From: Streptosporangiales bacterium | GTDB lineage: Bacteria; Actinomycetota; Actinomycetes; Streptosporangiales; Streptosporangiaceae | Length of the DNA: 42,466 nucleotides | NCBI GenBank assembly: GCA_009784565.1 | Contig: WRBL01000013.1 | Coordinates: forward strand, 1 to 42,466 | Direction of reading: 5' to 3' | Shown here: piece by piece, positions 8,014 to 15,830 of the stretch | Layout of the letters: each line of letters opens with the position of its first letter | Numbering within the stretch: the stretch's first letter is position 1 | Notes under the pieces: model-generated | What the model saw: only the letters and a program-made list of their open reading frames with translations | Database searches by the model: none | Told to the model about the DNA's origin: nothing | Position numbers and translations under genes: made by a program

Positions 8014-9468
8014 TTGGCACCTATGCCGCTCCAGCAGGGCGATCCGCCGCAGATCGGGCGTTATTCGCTGAGCGCCCGTCTCGGCGCGGGCGGAATGGGT
8101 GTGGTCTATCTCGGGCACCGGGATGACGGCAAGCAGGTCGCCGTGAAGGTGCTGCGTCCCGAATATGCCGACGACCAGGAGTTCCGGGCCCGTTTCCGGC
8201 GCGAGGTCCAGGCCATGGTCCGCGTGCGGAACCGGTACACGGTCCAGGTGCTCGACGCGGACACCGACGGGCAGGTCCCGTTCCTGGTGACCGAGTACGC
8301 CGAGGGGCCCTCGCTGGACGAGTACGTCAAGTCCAGCGGAGCGATGCACCCCGATGCCGTGATCCGCCTGGCGTCCGCGCTGGTCGAGGCGATCGCCGCG
8401 ATCCACGCCGCCGGGGTGACGCACCGTGACCTCAAGCCGTCGAACGTGCTGCTGACCGACTCCGGGCCGATGGTGATCGACTTCGGGATCGCCCAGACGG
8501 CCGACAGCGTGTCGATCACGCGGACCGGCATGGCGATCGGCTCCCCGGGCTATATGGCGCCCGAGCAGATCACCGGGCACGCGGGCCAGGAAGCCGACCT
8601 CTTCACCTGGGCGATCATCGTGGCCTTCGCGGCCAGCGGCCAGCCGCCGTACGGCACCGGCCAGCCCGCCGCGATCCTGCACCGCATCATCAGCGGCAGC
8701 CCGGACATCTCCGCCGTCCCGCCCCGCCTGATGCCGCTGGTCCAGGCCGCGCTCGACCAGGAACCGTCCCGCCGCCCGACCGCGACGCAGCTGCTTCAGG
8801 ACCTGGCCCCCGGCGCCCTGAGCGGGATCAGCCCGGCGACCGCGCTTGACCCGGGCATGAGCCCGCAGACGAGCCTTGACCGGGACTCCGCCGATTTCGA
8901 CCGGACCCGCACGATGGGCTCCGAGGGCGCCACCCGAATGATGGGCGGCGACGGCTACCCGGCCGGCGGCTACGGCCAGACCGGGAACTACGGTCAGACC
9001 GCGGGATACAACCAGCCCACCGGGTACGGGCCGGCCGGCGGGTATGACCAGCCGCGCGGCTACGACCGGGACCCGTACGACGAGCGGCGCGGTTCGGGCC
9101 GGAAGCTGCTCGGCCCGCTCGTCGCGGTGGTGGTTCTCGTAGGGGGCGGCCTTCTCGCCTGGTCCCTGCTGTCCGGCAGTTCCACGCCGGGCACCCCGGC
9201 GGGCACGTCGACCAGCCAGACGCAGACGCAGGCCCCGGCCCAGCAGACCCAGGCCCCGGTGCAGCAGACCCAGGCCCCGACGCAAGCCCCCGCGACCACG
9301 GCGCCCGCGCAGACGCAGGCTCCGACCCAGGCCCCCACGACCCAGGCCCCCACGACCGCTCCGACGAGCGCTCCGGCCGTGGTGCCCAGCATCCTGCCCA
9401 GCTCGGCGCCGGCCAGCTCGGCCCCGGCGGGCGCGGCCGCCGCCCCTTCGGCGTCGGCCAGCGGCTGA
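8014..9468 (+). CDS. Transmembrane Ser/Thr protein kinase (PknB-like, no PASTA domains)
   Basis: 484 aa from TTG, chosen because AAGGAG lies seven bases upstream. The kinase domain spans about 15-265: glycine loop GAGGMGVV, catalytic Lys45 (VAVKVL), THRDLKPSN with Asp139, DFGIA at 156-160 and the GSPGYMAPEQ activation-segment end. A Gly/Tyr/Gln-rich cytosolic region follows (about 310-350, GYGQTGNYGQT type), then one TM helix (about 365-386) and a 98-residue outer tail of Thr/Gln/Ala/Pro repeats ending in Ser/Ala. No PASTA or other folded sensor is visible, so the outer tail may contact the cell wall. The substrate is unknown. The Tyr/Gly-rich cytosolic region resembles the N-terminus of the HtrA-like protease nearby. 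Confidence 0.95.
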   Translation: MAPMPLQQGDPPQIGRYSLSARLGAGGMGVVYLGHRDDGKQVAVKVLRPEYADDQEFRARFRREVQAMVRVRNRYTVQVLDADTDGQVPFLVTEYAEGPSLDEYVKSSGAMHPDAVIRLASALVEAIAAIHAAGVTHRDLKPSNVLLTDSGPMVIDFGIAQTADSVSITRTGMAIGSPGYMAPEQITGHAGQEADLFTWAIIVAFAASGQPPYGTGQPAAILHRIISGSPDISAVPPRLMPLVQAALDQEPSRRPTATQLLQDLAPGALSGISPATALDPGMSPQTSLDRDSADFDRTRTMGSEGATRMMGGDGYPAGGYGQTGNYGQTAGYNQPTGYGPAGGYDQPRGYDRDPYDERRGSGRKLLGPLVAVVVLVGGGLLAWSLLSGSSTPGTPAGTSTSQTQTQAPAQQTQAPVQQTQAPTQAPATTAPAQTQAPTQAPTTQAPTTAPTSAPAVVPSILPSSAPASSAPAGAAAAPSASASG

Positions 9469-9485
9469 CCCGTCTGCGGGCGGTC

Positions 9486-10826
9486 TCAGTCGTCGGCGCT
9501 GGTGACCGGTTCCCGTGACGGGCTGGCCGTTCGCACGCCGGCCTGGACGCCGAGGACCGCGCTCCGGTGGCGGAGCGCGGCCGCGGACCGGTTCAGCGCC
9601 GCGGCCCGCTGGTCCAGCGCCGCCTCCTGCTGCTGGAGGGCGTCGTCCCGGGTCTTGAGCCACTGGGCGAGCCCGTTGTCCGCCGCGTAAAACTGGCTTC
9701 CGGTCTCCTGGGAGAGCCGGGCCCGCTTCTCGACGTCCGTCAGCGACGTGGCGTGCGCCATGTAGGCCCAGGACTTCTGGTAGGTGCCGGTCTGCGAGGC
9801 CAGGCGCAGGGCCAGCGCCGTGGCGCCCGGCGGGACCGGGACGGCCTTCACGGCCCGGCCAAAGGCGGCGGCGGCCCGGCCGTCGGTCGCGTTGAGGGAG
9901 TCGAAGCACTGAGCCGAGGAGCACGAGTTCATGCGCTTGCCGGTGGAGTTCAGGACGCGGTTGAGCGCGTCCTGCGCCCGGGACATCCCGGTACCAGCCA
10001 TACTCACCTGAGCCAGGGCCCGCTGGGCCGCTGAGAGCGCGCTCTGGTGCCGGGCGACGGCGGCGTCGTGCTCGGTTACCGCGGCGTTGAGCCGGTCGAT
10101 GGCCTGCTGGCGCTCGATGGCCGAGCGGACGGCGATCCCGGAGACGGCCCCGGCCGCGGCCGCGGCCAGCGTCCCGAGTACCAGGATCAGCGTCACGACC
10201 CGCCGCGCGCCCCGCGAGATCCCCCCGAACAGGTCGTCCGGGTACACGTCGGTCAGCAGGCAGGCGTAGCCGAGGGACCGGACGAGGTAGCGCAGCGCGG
10301 CGGCGAGCGCGTGATGCAGCGGCCCGGGCAGGCGGCCGCCGGCCAGCGCGACGACCCAGGCGGCGAAGATGACGGGGACCGACCCCGCGACGAGGACCCA
10401 CGCCGTGACCGCCGCCGGGATCCCCAGGATCAGCCGGAACCCGACGCCCGTCCGGTTCAGCCGGCCCGGGCTGAGGTCCATGCCCGCCGGGTAACCGGGC
10501 TCCTCGTCCCCGCGGAAGGGCGGGCAGGCGTCGGTGAGAAGCATCAGGTAGGCGGCGGCCCGGCAGGTCCACCGCGCGCAGTCCGACAGGTAGCGGGCCG
10601 CGAAGCCGGGCAGCCGGCCCGTGACCAGCGCGCCGCACCACCCGATGACGGCGACGACGAACGCGCCGAGCCCGAGCAGGACCAGGATGACCAGGTGCGG
10701 CAGGGCCAGCACGAGCCGGAGCGCCACGGTCCACCGTCTCTGCGCCCCCGGTCCGGCGACCCCGACCATGACGGGCCCCGAGTGGCCCTCTGCTCCCGCG
10801 AAAGCTTCCTGCTCCAGAGTCGCCAT
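9486..10826 (-). CDS. DUF4389-type multi-pass membrane protein with long C-terminal coiled-coil region
   Basis: 446 aa. The N-terminal half has two repeated DUF4389-like membrane units: hydrophobic hairpins each followed by a conserved pattern of the type GRLPGFAARYL...YLMLLTDACPPF and GRLPGPLHHAL...CLLTDVYPDD. A fifth hydrophobic helix (about 210-232) leads into a long Ala/Gln/Arg-rich helical region (about 235-430). That region contains one Cys pair (SCSSAQCF) and a likely coiled coil near the C-terminus. The family has no known function. The gene is convergent with the kinase gene, 17 nt apart. The C-terminal region is outside or inside depending on topology, which I cannot settle. Confidence 0.8.
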   Translation of the reverse strand: MATLEQEAFAGAEGHSGPVMVGVAGPGAQRRWTVALRLVLALPHLVILVLLGLGAFVVAVIGWCGALVTGRLPGFAARYLSDCARWTCRAAAYLMLLTDACPPFRGDEEPGYPAGMDLSPGRLNRTGVGFRLILGIPAAVTAWVLVAGSVPVIFAAWVVALAGGRLPGPLHHALAAALRYLVRSLGYACLLTDVYPDDLFGGISRGARRVVTLILVLGTLAAAAAGAVSGIAVRSAIERQQAIDRLNAAVTEHDAAVARHQSALSAAQRALAQVSMAGTGMSRAQDALNRVLNSTGKRMNSCSSAQCFDSLNATDGRAAAAFGRAVKAVPVPPGATALALRLASQTGTYQKSWAYMAHATSLTDVEKRARLSQETGSQFYAADNGLAQWLKTRDDALQQQEAALDQRAAALNRSAAALRHRSAVLGVQAGVRTASPSREPVTSADD

Positions 10827-10975
10827 GCGCCGATCCTACGGCCGCTCGTGCCTCTCCGCCCGCAACTGACTGCGCTGCGTGTCCAACGGTTAGAGAACGG
10901 CAATACTCCGCAGGCCTGTAGAGCCTCGAGAGGCTCCACGGGTAAGGATGCCGATGCTGATGCGGGCTGCGAGGT

Positions 10976-11680
10976 CCGCTCGCGGCGGGTGGTTTCGCTT
11001 TGGCGCCACTCGAGGGCTTCGGGTTCGTCGATCCAACTGACGATGGATGCATCAAGGCGGGCGATGACGTCGCGGACATCGGACGGGGCAACGTGGAAGA
11101 ACTCGCGGCGCATATTTACCAGGTTGACCCGCCGGCCGGCGAACTCGTGGTGAAGGCGAGTTTCCAAACCCACCGCGTCATCACTGAAGACCATCATGTG
11201 GACGTCGTAGCGGAACGGGACGGAAGCGTCGCCCAACTCGCGGACGCGGTCCATGGGTTCAAGGCGGCGCGTCATGCCGATTTTGACCATATCCGGGCCG
11301 AAGGCGCCGACATTCGAGATGACGTACACATGCCCGGCGCGGATATTGGCGGCGCGCCTGTTGATTCCGTCGATTGCATCCTGGATCTCGGTCAGCTTGG
11401 CCTGGGCTCGGGCCGCACCATCGGCGTCGCCTTGTTCGTTGAGGGCGCTCAGCGTGGCACTGTAATGCGCTTGCTCCTTACGCAAGCGCTCCTGTTCACG
11501 CTCGAATTCGCGGCGGGCGATCGCCTCCTCGCGCAACCGGGCGCGTTCCTCCCGGGAGCGTTCTTTTTCTTCGGCGACCTTGGCAAGGTGGTCAGAAGTA
11601 ACCTCCAGTTCCTGGACGCGAAGCCTGTGGTAGGTGTCGGTGATCCGGATGTCCATCGTCGCGCCGAGCTTGGAGATCAT
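10976..11680 (-). pseudogene. 5'-truncated T5orf172 (GIY-YIG superfamily) gene, remnant of a DUF4041/T5orf172 protein
   Basis: The frame starts at ATG 11680, preceded in frame only by about 23 codons back to a stop. It covers the coiled coil (EEKERSREERARLREEAIAR) and the complete T5orf172 domain (GHVYVISNVGAFGPDMVKIG, TRRLEPMDRVRELGDAS, RRVNLVNMRREFFHV). Family members carry an extra N-terminal DUF4041 domain of roughly 150-200 residues that is missing here. Homology begins only at the helix TRSIKEMISKLG. At the 3' end the frame stays open to 10544, overlapping the first 280 bases of the downstream membrane-protein gene in another frame, so its own stop seems lost. The end given here is an estimate of where the domain stops. 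Related proteins occur in phages and accessory islands. Confidence 0.65.
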
Positions 11681-11911
11681 CTCCTTTATTGAGCGTGTTG
11701 GTGGATGCCTGTCGTGTGCATCCTGCTCAGGCCCGAGACCGCCTCGTCAAGTCAAGGCTTCAGCCAGCCCATCGTCGAGAGGGCTGAGGCTGGTCGCTCC
11801 ACCTCTTCCGCTATCCACGGGCGTCATCTGTGCCTAGGTCCTGGTCCGCTTGAGCAGCAGTCGCTGGCGTCGAGTGAATCATCGTTTCTTCGCATATTGA
11901 TGGGCTAATGG

Positions 11912-11928
11912 ATCCTACCCGCCGGTAG
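11912..11928. repeat. Inverted repeat 1 upstream of the toxin-antitoxin pair
   Basis: ATCCTACCCGCCGGTAG contains CTACC/GGTAG arms. It shares ATCCTAC and CGGTAG with the longer palindrome at 12030-12056. TATTAT at 11934-11939 right after it could be a -10 box. It may be an autoregulatory operator of the antitoxin. Confidence 0.4.
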
Positions 11929-12029
11929 TCGACTATTATGCGACGAAGGTCGTCTAGATGGATGGAAGGCTTATGGGGGTACTTCAAGAGGTCGTGCCGG
12001 AGCTTGAGGGCGAGCCTGGGCTCTGGTGC

Positions 12030-12056
12030 GAGAATCCTACTGTCGGTAGGATTCTC
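12030..12056. repeat. Inverted repeat 2: perfect 11-bp palindrome upstream of the antitoxin
   Basis: GAGAATCCTAC and GTAGGATTCTC flank a TGTCG loop. It lies about 95 nt before the chosen antitoxin start, in a stretch (11681-12149) with no convincing gene. It repeats the core of the inverted repeat 120 nt upstream, which fits two binding sites for one dimeric RHH regulator. A hairpin acting in RNA is the alternative. Confidence 0.5.
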
Positions 12057-12149
12057 ATCGTGGAGTCTTCGGAGGGGGAGAGGCGGGCGCCGCGCAGCCC
12101 ATGGCTGCGCAGTCGGGGCATCATCGCCGGACCGCCGGCGGGCGAGAAA

Positions 12150-12362
12150 GTGAAGGTCTCGCTCACCCTGGACAGGGACCTGGTGGAAGAGATCCGAGAG
12201 ACCTTCGGCGGGCAAGCGCTGTCCACGATGGTTAACGATCTACTGCGCGGGGCGATGATCCAGCAGCGCGTGGCCGAACTCGCGGATCAGATGATTGAAG
12301 AATCGGGGCCGCCAACGCAGGAAGACATCGATCAGGTCTGGACGGAGTGGCTGGCGGAATGA
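12150..12362 (+). CDS. RHH (CopG/VapB-like) antitoxin
   Basis: 70 aa from GTG 12150. KVSLTLDRDLVEEI is the strand and first helix of a ribbon-helix-helix domain, and QALSTMVNDLLR is the second helix. An acidic C-terminal tail (EESGPPTQEDIDQVWTEW) is suited to binding a toxin. The frame is open further upstream to 11958, and that extension has moderately high GC3, so an N-terminally longer form is possible. I prefer the short form because the RHH strand normally starts at or near the N-terminus. The stop overlaps the toxin start as ATGA. Role: binds and neutralises the PIN toxin and probably represses the operon. Confidence 0.75.
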   Translation: MKVSLTLDRDLVEEIRETFGGQALSTMVNDLLRGAMIQQRVAELADQMIEESGPPTQEDIDQVWTEWLAE

Positions 12363-12787
12363 AGGCGACGCCACCTCCTCCGTGGGCATCGTTGGTGCTT
12401 GACAGCCAGGGGCTGTGGGCGGCGGCTCGCAACGAGGGAACGAAGGCCAAGACTTTAGTCAGTGAATCCCGCAAGGCGAGGGTTCCTATTATCGTGCCAG
12501 CCGATGTCTTGGCTGAGACCTTGTTCGGCGACAGCCGGGACGCTCAGGCGAACCAGTTGTTGAAGAAGGTGGTTATCGCGCCAACGAGCGAGTCGATCTC
12601 TCGCGCAGCGGCGAAGCTGAAGCGCGACTCAGGAATGACGGGAGTGGAGGCCACCATTGACGCGGTGGTCGTGGCCACGTCGGAGGCTGCGGGCGGCGGG
12701 GTCATCCTGACGTCCGATCCCAAGGACATCCGTGCCCTGGCTGACTGTGTCAGCGGGCGCCGGATCAGGCCGGTGACGGTGTCCTGA
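12359..12787 (+). CDS. PIN-domain toxin (VapC-like ribonuclease)
   Basis: 142 aa. The acidic residues of a PIN nuclease site are in order: Asp in LVLDSQGLW, Glu in ADVLAETLF, Asp in ATIDAVVVAT and Asp in LTSDPKDIRAL. That pattern and size match VapC-like RNases that cleave tRNA or rRNA. The ATG overlaps the antitoxin stop by 4 nt, so the pair is co-translated. Sequence similarity to classical VapC is moderate, and the target RNA cannot be predicted from this sequence. Together with the neighbouring T5orf172 remnant it marks an accessory patch. Confidence 0.85.
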   Translation: MKATPPPPWASLVLDSQGLWAAARNEGTKAKTLVSESRKARVPIIVPADVLAETLFGDSRDAQANQLLKKVVIAPTSESISRAAAKLKRDSGMTGVEATIDAVVVATSEAAGGGVILTSDPKDIRALADCVSGRRIRPVTVS

Positions 12788-12806
12788 TTTCGGTCGTTCT
12801 TACCTC

Positions 12807-12836
12807 TTGACCGGACTTTTGACCGATCGGTAAATT
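12807..12836 (+). promoter_or_regulatory. Probable promoter of the hydroxylase-tetR operon
   Basis: TTGACC (12807-12812) and TAAATT (12831-12836) are separated by 18 nt, just upstream of the hydroxylase GTG. The -10 lies inside the palindrome listed next, so bound repressor would block the promoter. Confidence 0.55.
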
Positions 12837-12852
12837 TGCGGTCGGTCAAAAG
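12816..12852. promoter_or_regulatory. Palindromic operator for the adjacent TetR regulator
   Basis: CTTTTGACCGA (12816-12826) and TCGGTCAAAAG (12842-12852) are perfect 11-bp inverted arms. Inside, ACCGATCGGT forms a second smaller palindrome. The size and placement over the -10 region suit TetR-family repression. The TetR gene is the second gene of the same operon, so self-repression is likely. Confidence 0.6.
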
Positions 12853-12867
12853 AATGGAGGAGGGATC

Positions 12868-13797
12868 GTGTCGTTCGCGTCCGTGTGGCCGGCCCTTCAG
12901 AATCCGATCTCCTATGCCATCCCGGTCTTCTTCGTCTGCGTCGGGATCGAGGTGGCGTTCTACGTGTGGGACGCCTCCCACGAGGCCCGGGCCGTCGGCA
13001 AGGGCTACCTGCGCGCCGACTCCCGGGCCAGCCTCATGATGGGGACCGGCGCGCTGTTTCTCATGATCGGCATCAAGTTCGTCACCCTGATCGCCTTCTC
13101 CGCCCTGTGGGTGTACGCCGCGCCGTGGCACATCCCGGCCAGCCCGTGGTGGAGCTGGCTGCTGATCACGCTCGTGGTGGACCTGTCGTGGTACTGCAAC
13201 CACCGCTTCTCCCACCGCGTGCGCATCGGCTGGGCCGGGCACCAGGCTCACCACTCCAGCGAGTACTTCAACTTCACCACCGCGCTGCGCCAGAAGTGGA
13301 ACCCCTGGTCGGAGGTCGTCTTCTGGCTTCCGTTGCCGCTGCTGGGCTTCCAGCCCAAGTCCATCTACGTCGTCTTCGGAGCCAACCTCGTCTACCAGTT
13401 CTTCTCGCATACTGAGACGGTGCCGAAGCTCTGGAAGCCGGTCGAGTTCGTCTTCAACACCCCCAGCCACCACCGCGTGCATCACGGCTCAGACCCGGTC
13501 TACCTGGACCGGAACTACGGCGGCATCCTCATCATCTGGGACCGCCTGCTCGGCACCTTCCAGGAGGAGATCCACCTCCCGACGTACGGCCTCACGACGC
13601 CGGTCGGCTCCTACAACGTCCTCTACCTCCAGTACCACGAGTACGGGAACCTGTGGCGGGACGTGAAGACCGCCACCAGCCTGCGCGACAAACTGGGCTA
13701 CGTCTTCGGGCCGCCGGGATGGAACCCGGCCGACGGCGCGCCCCAACTTCCGGGGCAGAAAGATCCGGTCCGCCGGCCCGCGGGCCAGGCGGTATGA
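12868..13797 (+). CDS. Sterol desaturase/fatty acid hydroxylase family di-iron membrane enzyme
   Basis: 309 aa from GTG with GGAGG six bases upstream. The eight-His di-iron signature is complete: HRFSH (112-116), HQAHH (125-129) and HHRVHH (201-206), with an extra His181. About four TM helices surround the motifs (for example 13-33, 60-83, 95-110 and 148-175). Enzymes of this family hydroxylate or desaturate lipid chains, sterols or carotenoids using O2 and reduced electron donors. The substrate is not apparent. It is followed 12 nt later by a TetR gene, and the operator upstream suggests that a lipid-like ligand induces it. Confidence 0.9.
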   Translation: MSFASVWPALQNPISYAIPVFFVCVGIEVAFYVWDASHEARAVGKGYLRADSRASLMMGTGALFLMIGIKFVTLIAFSALWVYAAPWHIPASPWWSWLLITLVVDLSWYCNHRFSHRVRIGWAGHQAHHSSEYFNFTTALRQKWNPWSEVVFWLPLPLLGFQPKSIYVVFGANLVYQFFSHTETVPKLWKPVEFVFNTPSHHRVHHGSDPVYLDRNYGGILIIWDRLLGTFQEEIHLPTYGLTTPVGSYNVLYLQYHEYGNLWRDVKTATSLRDKLGYVFGPPGWNPADGAPQLPGQKDPVRRPAGQAV

Positions 13798-13809
13798 CAG
13801 GCTGCCGTC

Positions 13810-14424
13810 ATGGCCACCGATGCGCCCGTCCGCCCGCCCGGCACAGCGAAGCTGCCCCGCGGGGAACGTGAAATGCTCCTCCTGGACGCCGCCCGCGAGG
13901 AGTTCGGCGCGCTCGGCTACGGCGGCGCCTCACTGGGCTCCATCGCGGCCCGGGCCGGGGTCAGCAAGGCGCTGATCGTGACGTACTTCGGGTCGAAGGA
14001 CGGCCTGTACGCCGCCTGCGTTGAGCGGGCGGGAGGCAACCTGCGGAACCGCATCGAGGCGGTCATCACCGCGGCCCTGCCGCCGGCGGAGGCGGTCCCG
14101 GCGACCCTCGCCGCCATCTTCGAGGGGCTCGAAGGGCGGCAGCAGGACTGGCACGTCCTGAACGACCGGACCGTACCCAGCGGAACGGCGGGCGCGGCCG
14201 CGGCCAGCGTCCAGCGGCGGGCCGTCGCCGAGCAGGCGAGCCGGGGCGTCGCCAGCGCCGAGTATTTCCAGCCCATGGAGCCCGACGACCAGGAGATCAT
14301 CGCCGCCGTCTGGATGAGCGCGGTCAGTGCCGTCGTCGACTGGTGGTTCCGTCATCCCGACCGGAGCGTCAGCGAGATGTCCGAGCGCTGCGCCCGCGTC
14401 CTGGCCGCCATCACCCACATCTAG
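13810..14424 (+). CDS. TetR-family transcriptional regulator
   Basis: 204 aa. The N-terminal HTH is clear: LGSIAARAGVSKALIVTYFG followed by SKDGLYAAC. The ligand-binding half is Ala/Glu-rich and helical. The gene follows the hydroxylase gene directly and most likely represses the operon through the palindrome at 12816-12852. Its stop overlaps the stop of the convergent histidine kinase gene by 4 nt, so there is no room for a separate terminator between them. Confidence 0.9.
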   Translation: MATDAPVRPPGTAKLPRGEREMLLLDAAREEFGALGYGGASLGSIAARAGVSKALIVTYFGSKDGLYAACVERAGGNLRNRIEAVITAALPPAEAVPATLAAIFEGLEGRQQDWHVLNDRTVPSGTAGAAAASVQRRAVAEQASRGVASAEYFQPMEPDDQEIIAAVWMSAVSAVVDWWFRHPDRSVSEMSERCARVLAAITHI

Positions 14425-15830
14425 GCAGACGGGCAGCCGGCGGGCAGGCGGACGACCGCGCGCAGTCCCGGCGGGGGAGCGGCGGGCTCCAGCCGCGCCG
14501 ACCCGCCGAGCGACTCGGCTGTCGCCCGGACGATCGCCAGCCCGAGGCCCGCGCCCTCCGGTTCCCCCTCGGACCGTTCCCGGGCCGGGTCCAGCCGGGT
14601 GAAGCGCTCGAACGCCCGGTCCAGGTCCCCGGGCGCGATGCCCGGCCCGTCATCGGTGACGGTCAGTTCCGCGAACTCCCCGGCCGAGGCGGCGGAGACC
14701 GTCACCCGCGACTTGGCGTACCGCACCGCGTTGTCGATCAGGTTCACCAGCACCCGGTCGATGGCGGAGGAGCCCGCGCGGACCGGGCACGGTCCGGCCG
14801 GGGCGAAGGTGACCGGTACCCGCGCGCCCGCATATCGGATAACGACAGATGAACCGATATCCGATAGGTCGGCGATCGCGTCCGCATCGCCGGAGCCAGG
14901 GCCGGAACGCTCGTCCAGGCGGGCGAGGACCAGCAGGTCCTCGGCCAGGCGGGCCAGGCGCAGCACGTCGGCGTGGACGTCGCGCGCCGTCTCGTCCCAG
15001 TCCTGCAGCGACGGGTGATCAAGCGCCACTTCGAGCTGGGTCCGGATCGACGCGATCGGGGACCGGAGTTCGTGGGCGGTATCCGACACCAGGTCCCGTT
15101 GCCGCTGCCGGGCCGCGAAAAGCCGTGACAGCGTCCCGTTCAGCGTCAGGGCCAGCAGCCGTACCTCGTCGCGGGCCTCGGGGACCGGCAGCGCGGACGG
15201 CTCACCGGTGGCCGCCACGGAGGCGGCGCCGCGCCGCAGCAGGGTGATCGGGCGCAGGGTGGACCCGACCGCCGCCCAGATCGCGACGGTGAACAGGCCG
15301 AAGAGCAGCGGGGTCCCGATCCACAGTGCCCGCCGCACGACGTCCAGGCTCGCGTGGGCCGAACTGTAGGGGACCGCCGCGACCACGACGGACCCGTCGG
15401 CGGCGCGGGCCGCGACCGCCCGCAGCTGGGCCGGGAGCCCGAACGGCGACCCGTTAAGCGAGACCGCCGACTTCGACTGCGCGGAGGCGGCCGCCCGGGA
15501 CATCGGCAGCAGCGGCACCAGCCGGTCCGCGCCCGCTGACACGTCGATGATCCGGCCGTCCGGGGCCAGCACCTGGATGGTGACCGCGCCGCCGGCCACC
15601 GGCACGGGATCCGGCAGCGGCTGGGAGTTGATCAGCGCGACCACGGTGGCGGCGGCCTGCCGGGCCGAGGAGTCCGTGGTCCGGGTCAGGGACAGCCGCA
15701 GGGCGGAGAACAGCAGCAGGTCGGCGGCCAGGAACGCGACCAGCAGCCCGGCCGCCGCGGTCATCGTGACCCGGGCCCGCAGGCCGCGCCGCCGCCACCA
15801 GGCCGGGAAAACCCCGAAGAACCTAGCCAC
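14421..15830 (-). CDS. Sensor histidine kinase of an OmpR-type two-component system
   Basis: 469 aa from a GTG that overlaps the regulator's stop. TM1 spans about 21-45 and TM2 about 168-190, enclosing an outer sensor region of about 120 residues with no recognised fold. A HAMP-like segment (about 190-245) precedes the phospho-acceptor His253 (SDTAHELRSP). The ATPase domain shows the N box (VLVNLIDNAVRYA), G1 (VTDDGPGIA), F box (FERFTRLD) and G2 (GAGLGLAIV). It autophosphorylates and passes phosphate to the regulator encoded just upstream. The signal is unknown. A secreted LolA-like protein and an ABC exporter start on the opposite side of the regulator and may be the regulon. Confidence 0.95.
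   Translation of the reverse strand: MARFFGVFPAWWRRRGLRARVTMTAAAGLLVAFLAADLLLFSALRLSLTRTTDSSARQAAATVVALINSQPLPDPVPVAGGAVTIQVLAPDGRIIDVSAGADRLVPLLPMSRAAASAQSKSAVSLNGSPFGLPAQLRAVAARAADGSVVVAAVPYSSAHASLDVVRRALWIGTPLLFGLFTVAIWAAVGSTLRPITLLRRGAASVAATGEPSALPVPEARDEVRLLALTLNGTLSRLFAARQRQRDLVSDTAHELRSPIASIRTQLEVALDHPSLQDWDETARDVHADVLRLARLAEDLLVLARLDERSGPGSGDADAIADLSDIGSSVVIRYAGARVPVTFAPAGPCPVRAGSSAIDRVLVNLIDNAVRYAKSRVTVSAASAGEFAELTVTDDGPGIAPGDLDRAFERFTRLDPARERSEGEPEGAGLGLAIVRATAESLGGSARLEPAAPPPGLRAVVRLPAGCPSA

Noticed and set aside
9200..9370. Tandem repeats of CAGACCCAGGCCCC type as a DNA repeat element.
   Set aside because: They encode the Thr/Gln/Ala/Pro tail of the kinase and are coding repeats.
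7999..11091. A 1030-codon open frame on the minus strand opposite the kinase gene.
   Set aside because: It is Arg/Gly-rich and has no recognisable motifs, while the opposite strand encodes a complete kinase. It is a GC-rich shadow frame.
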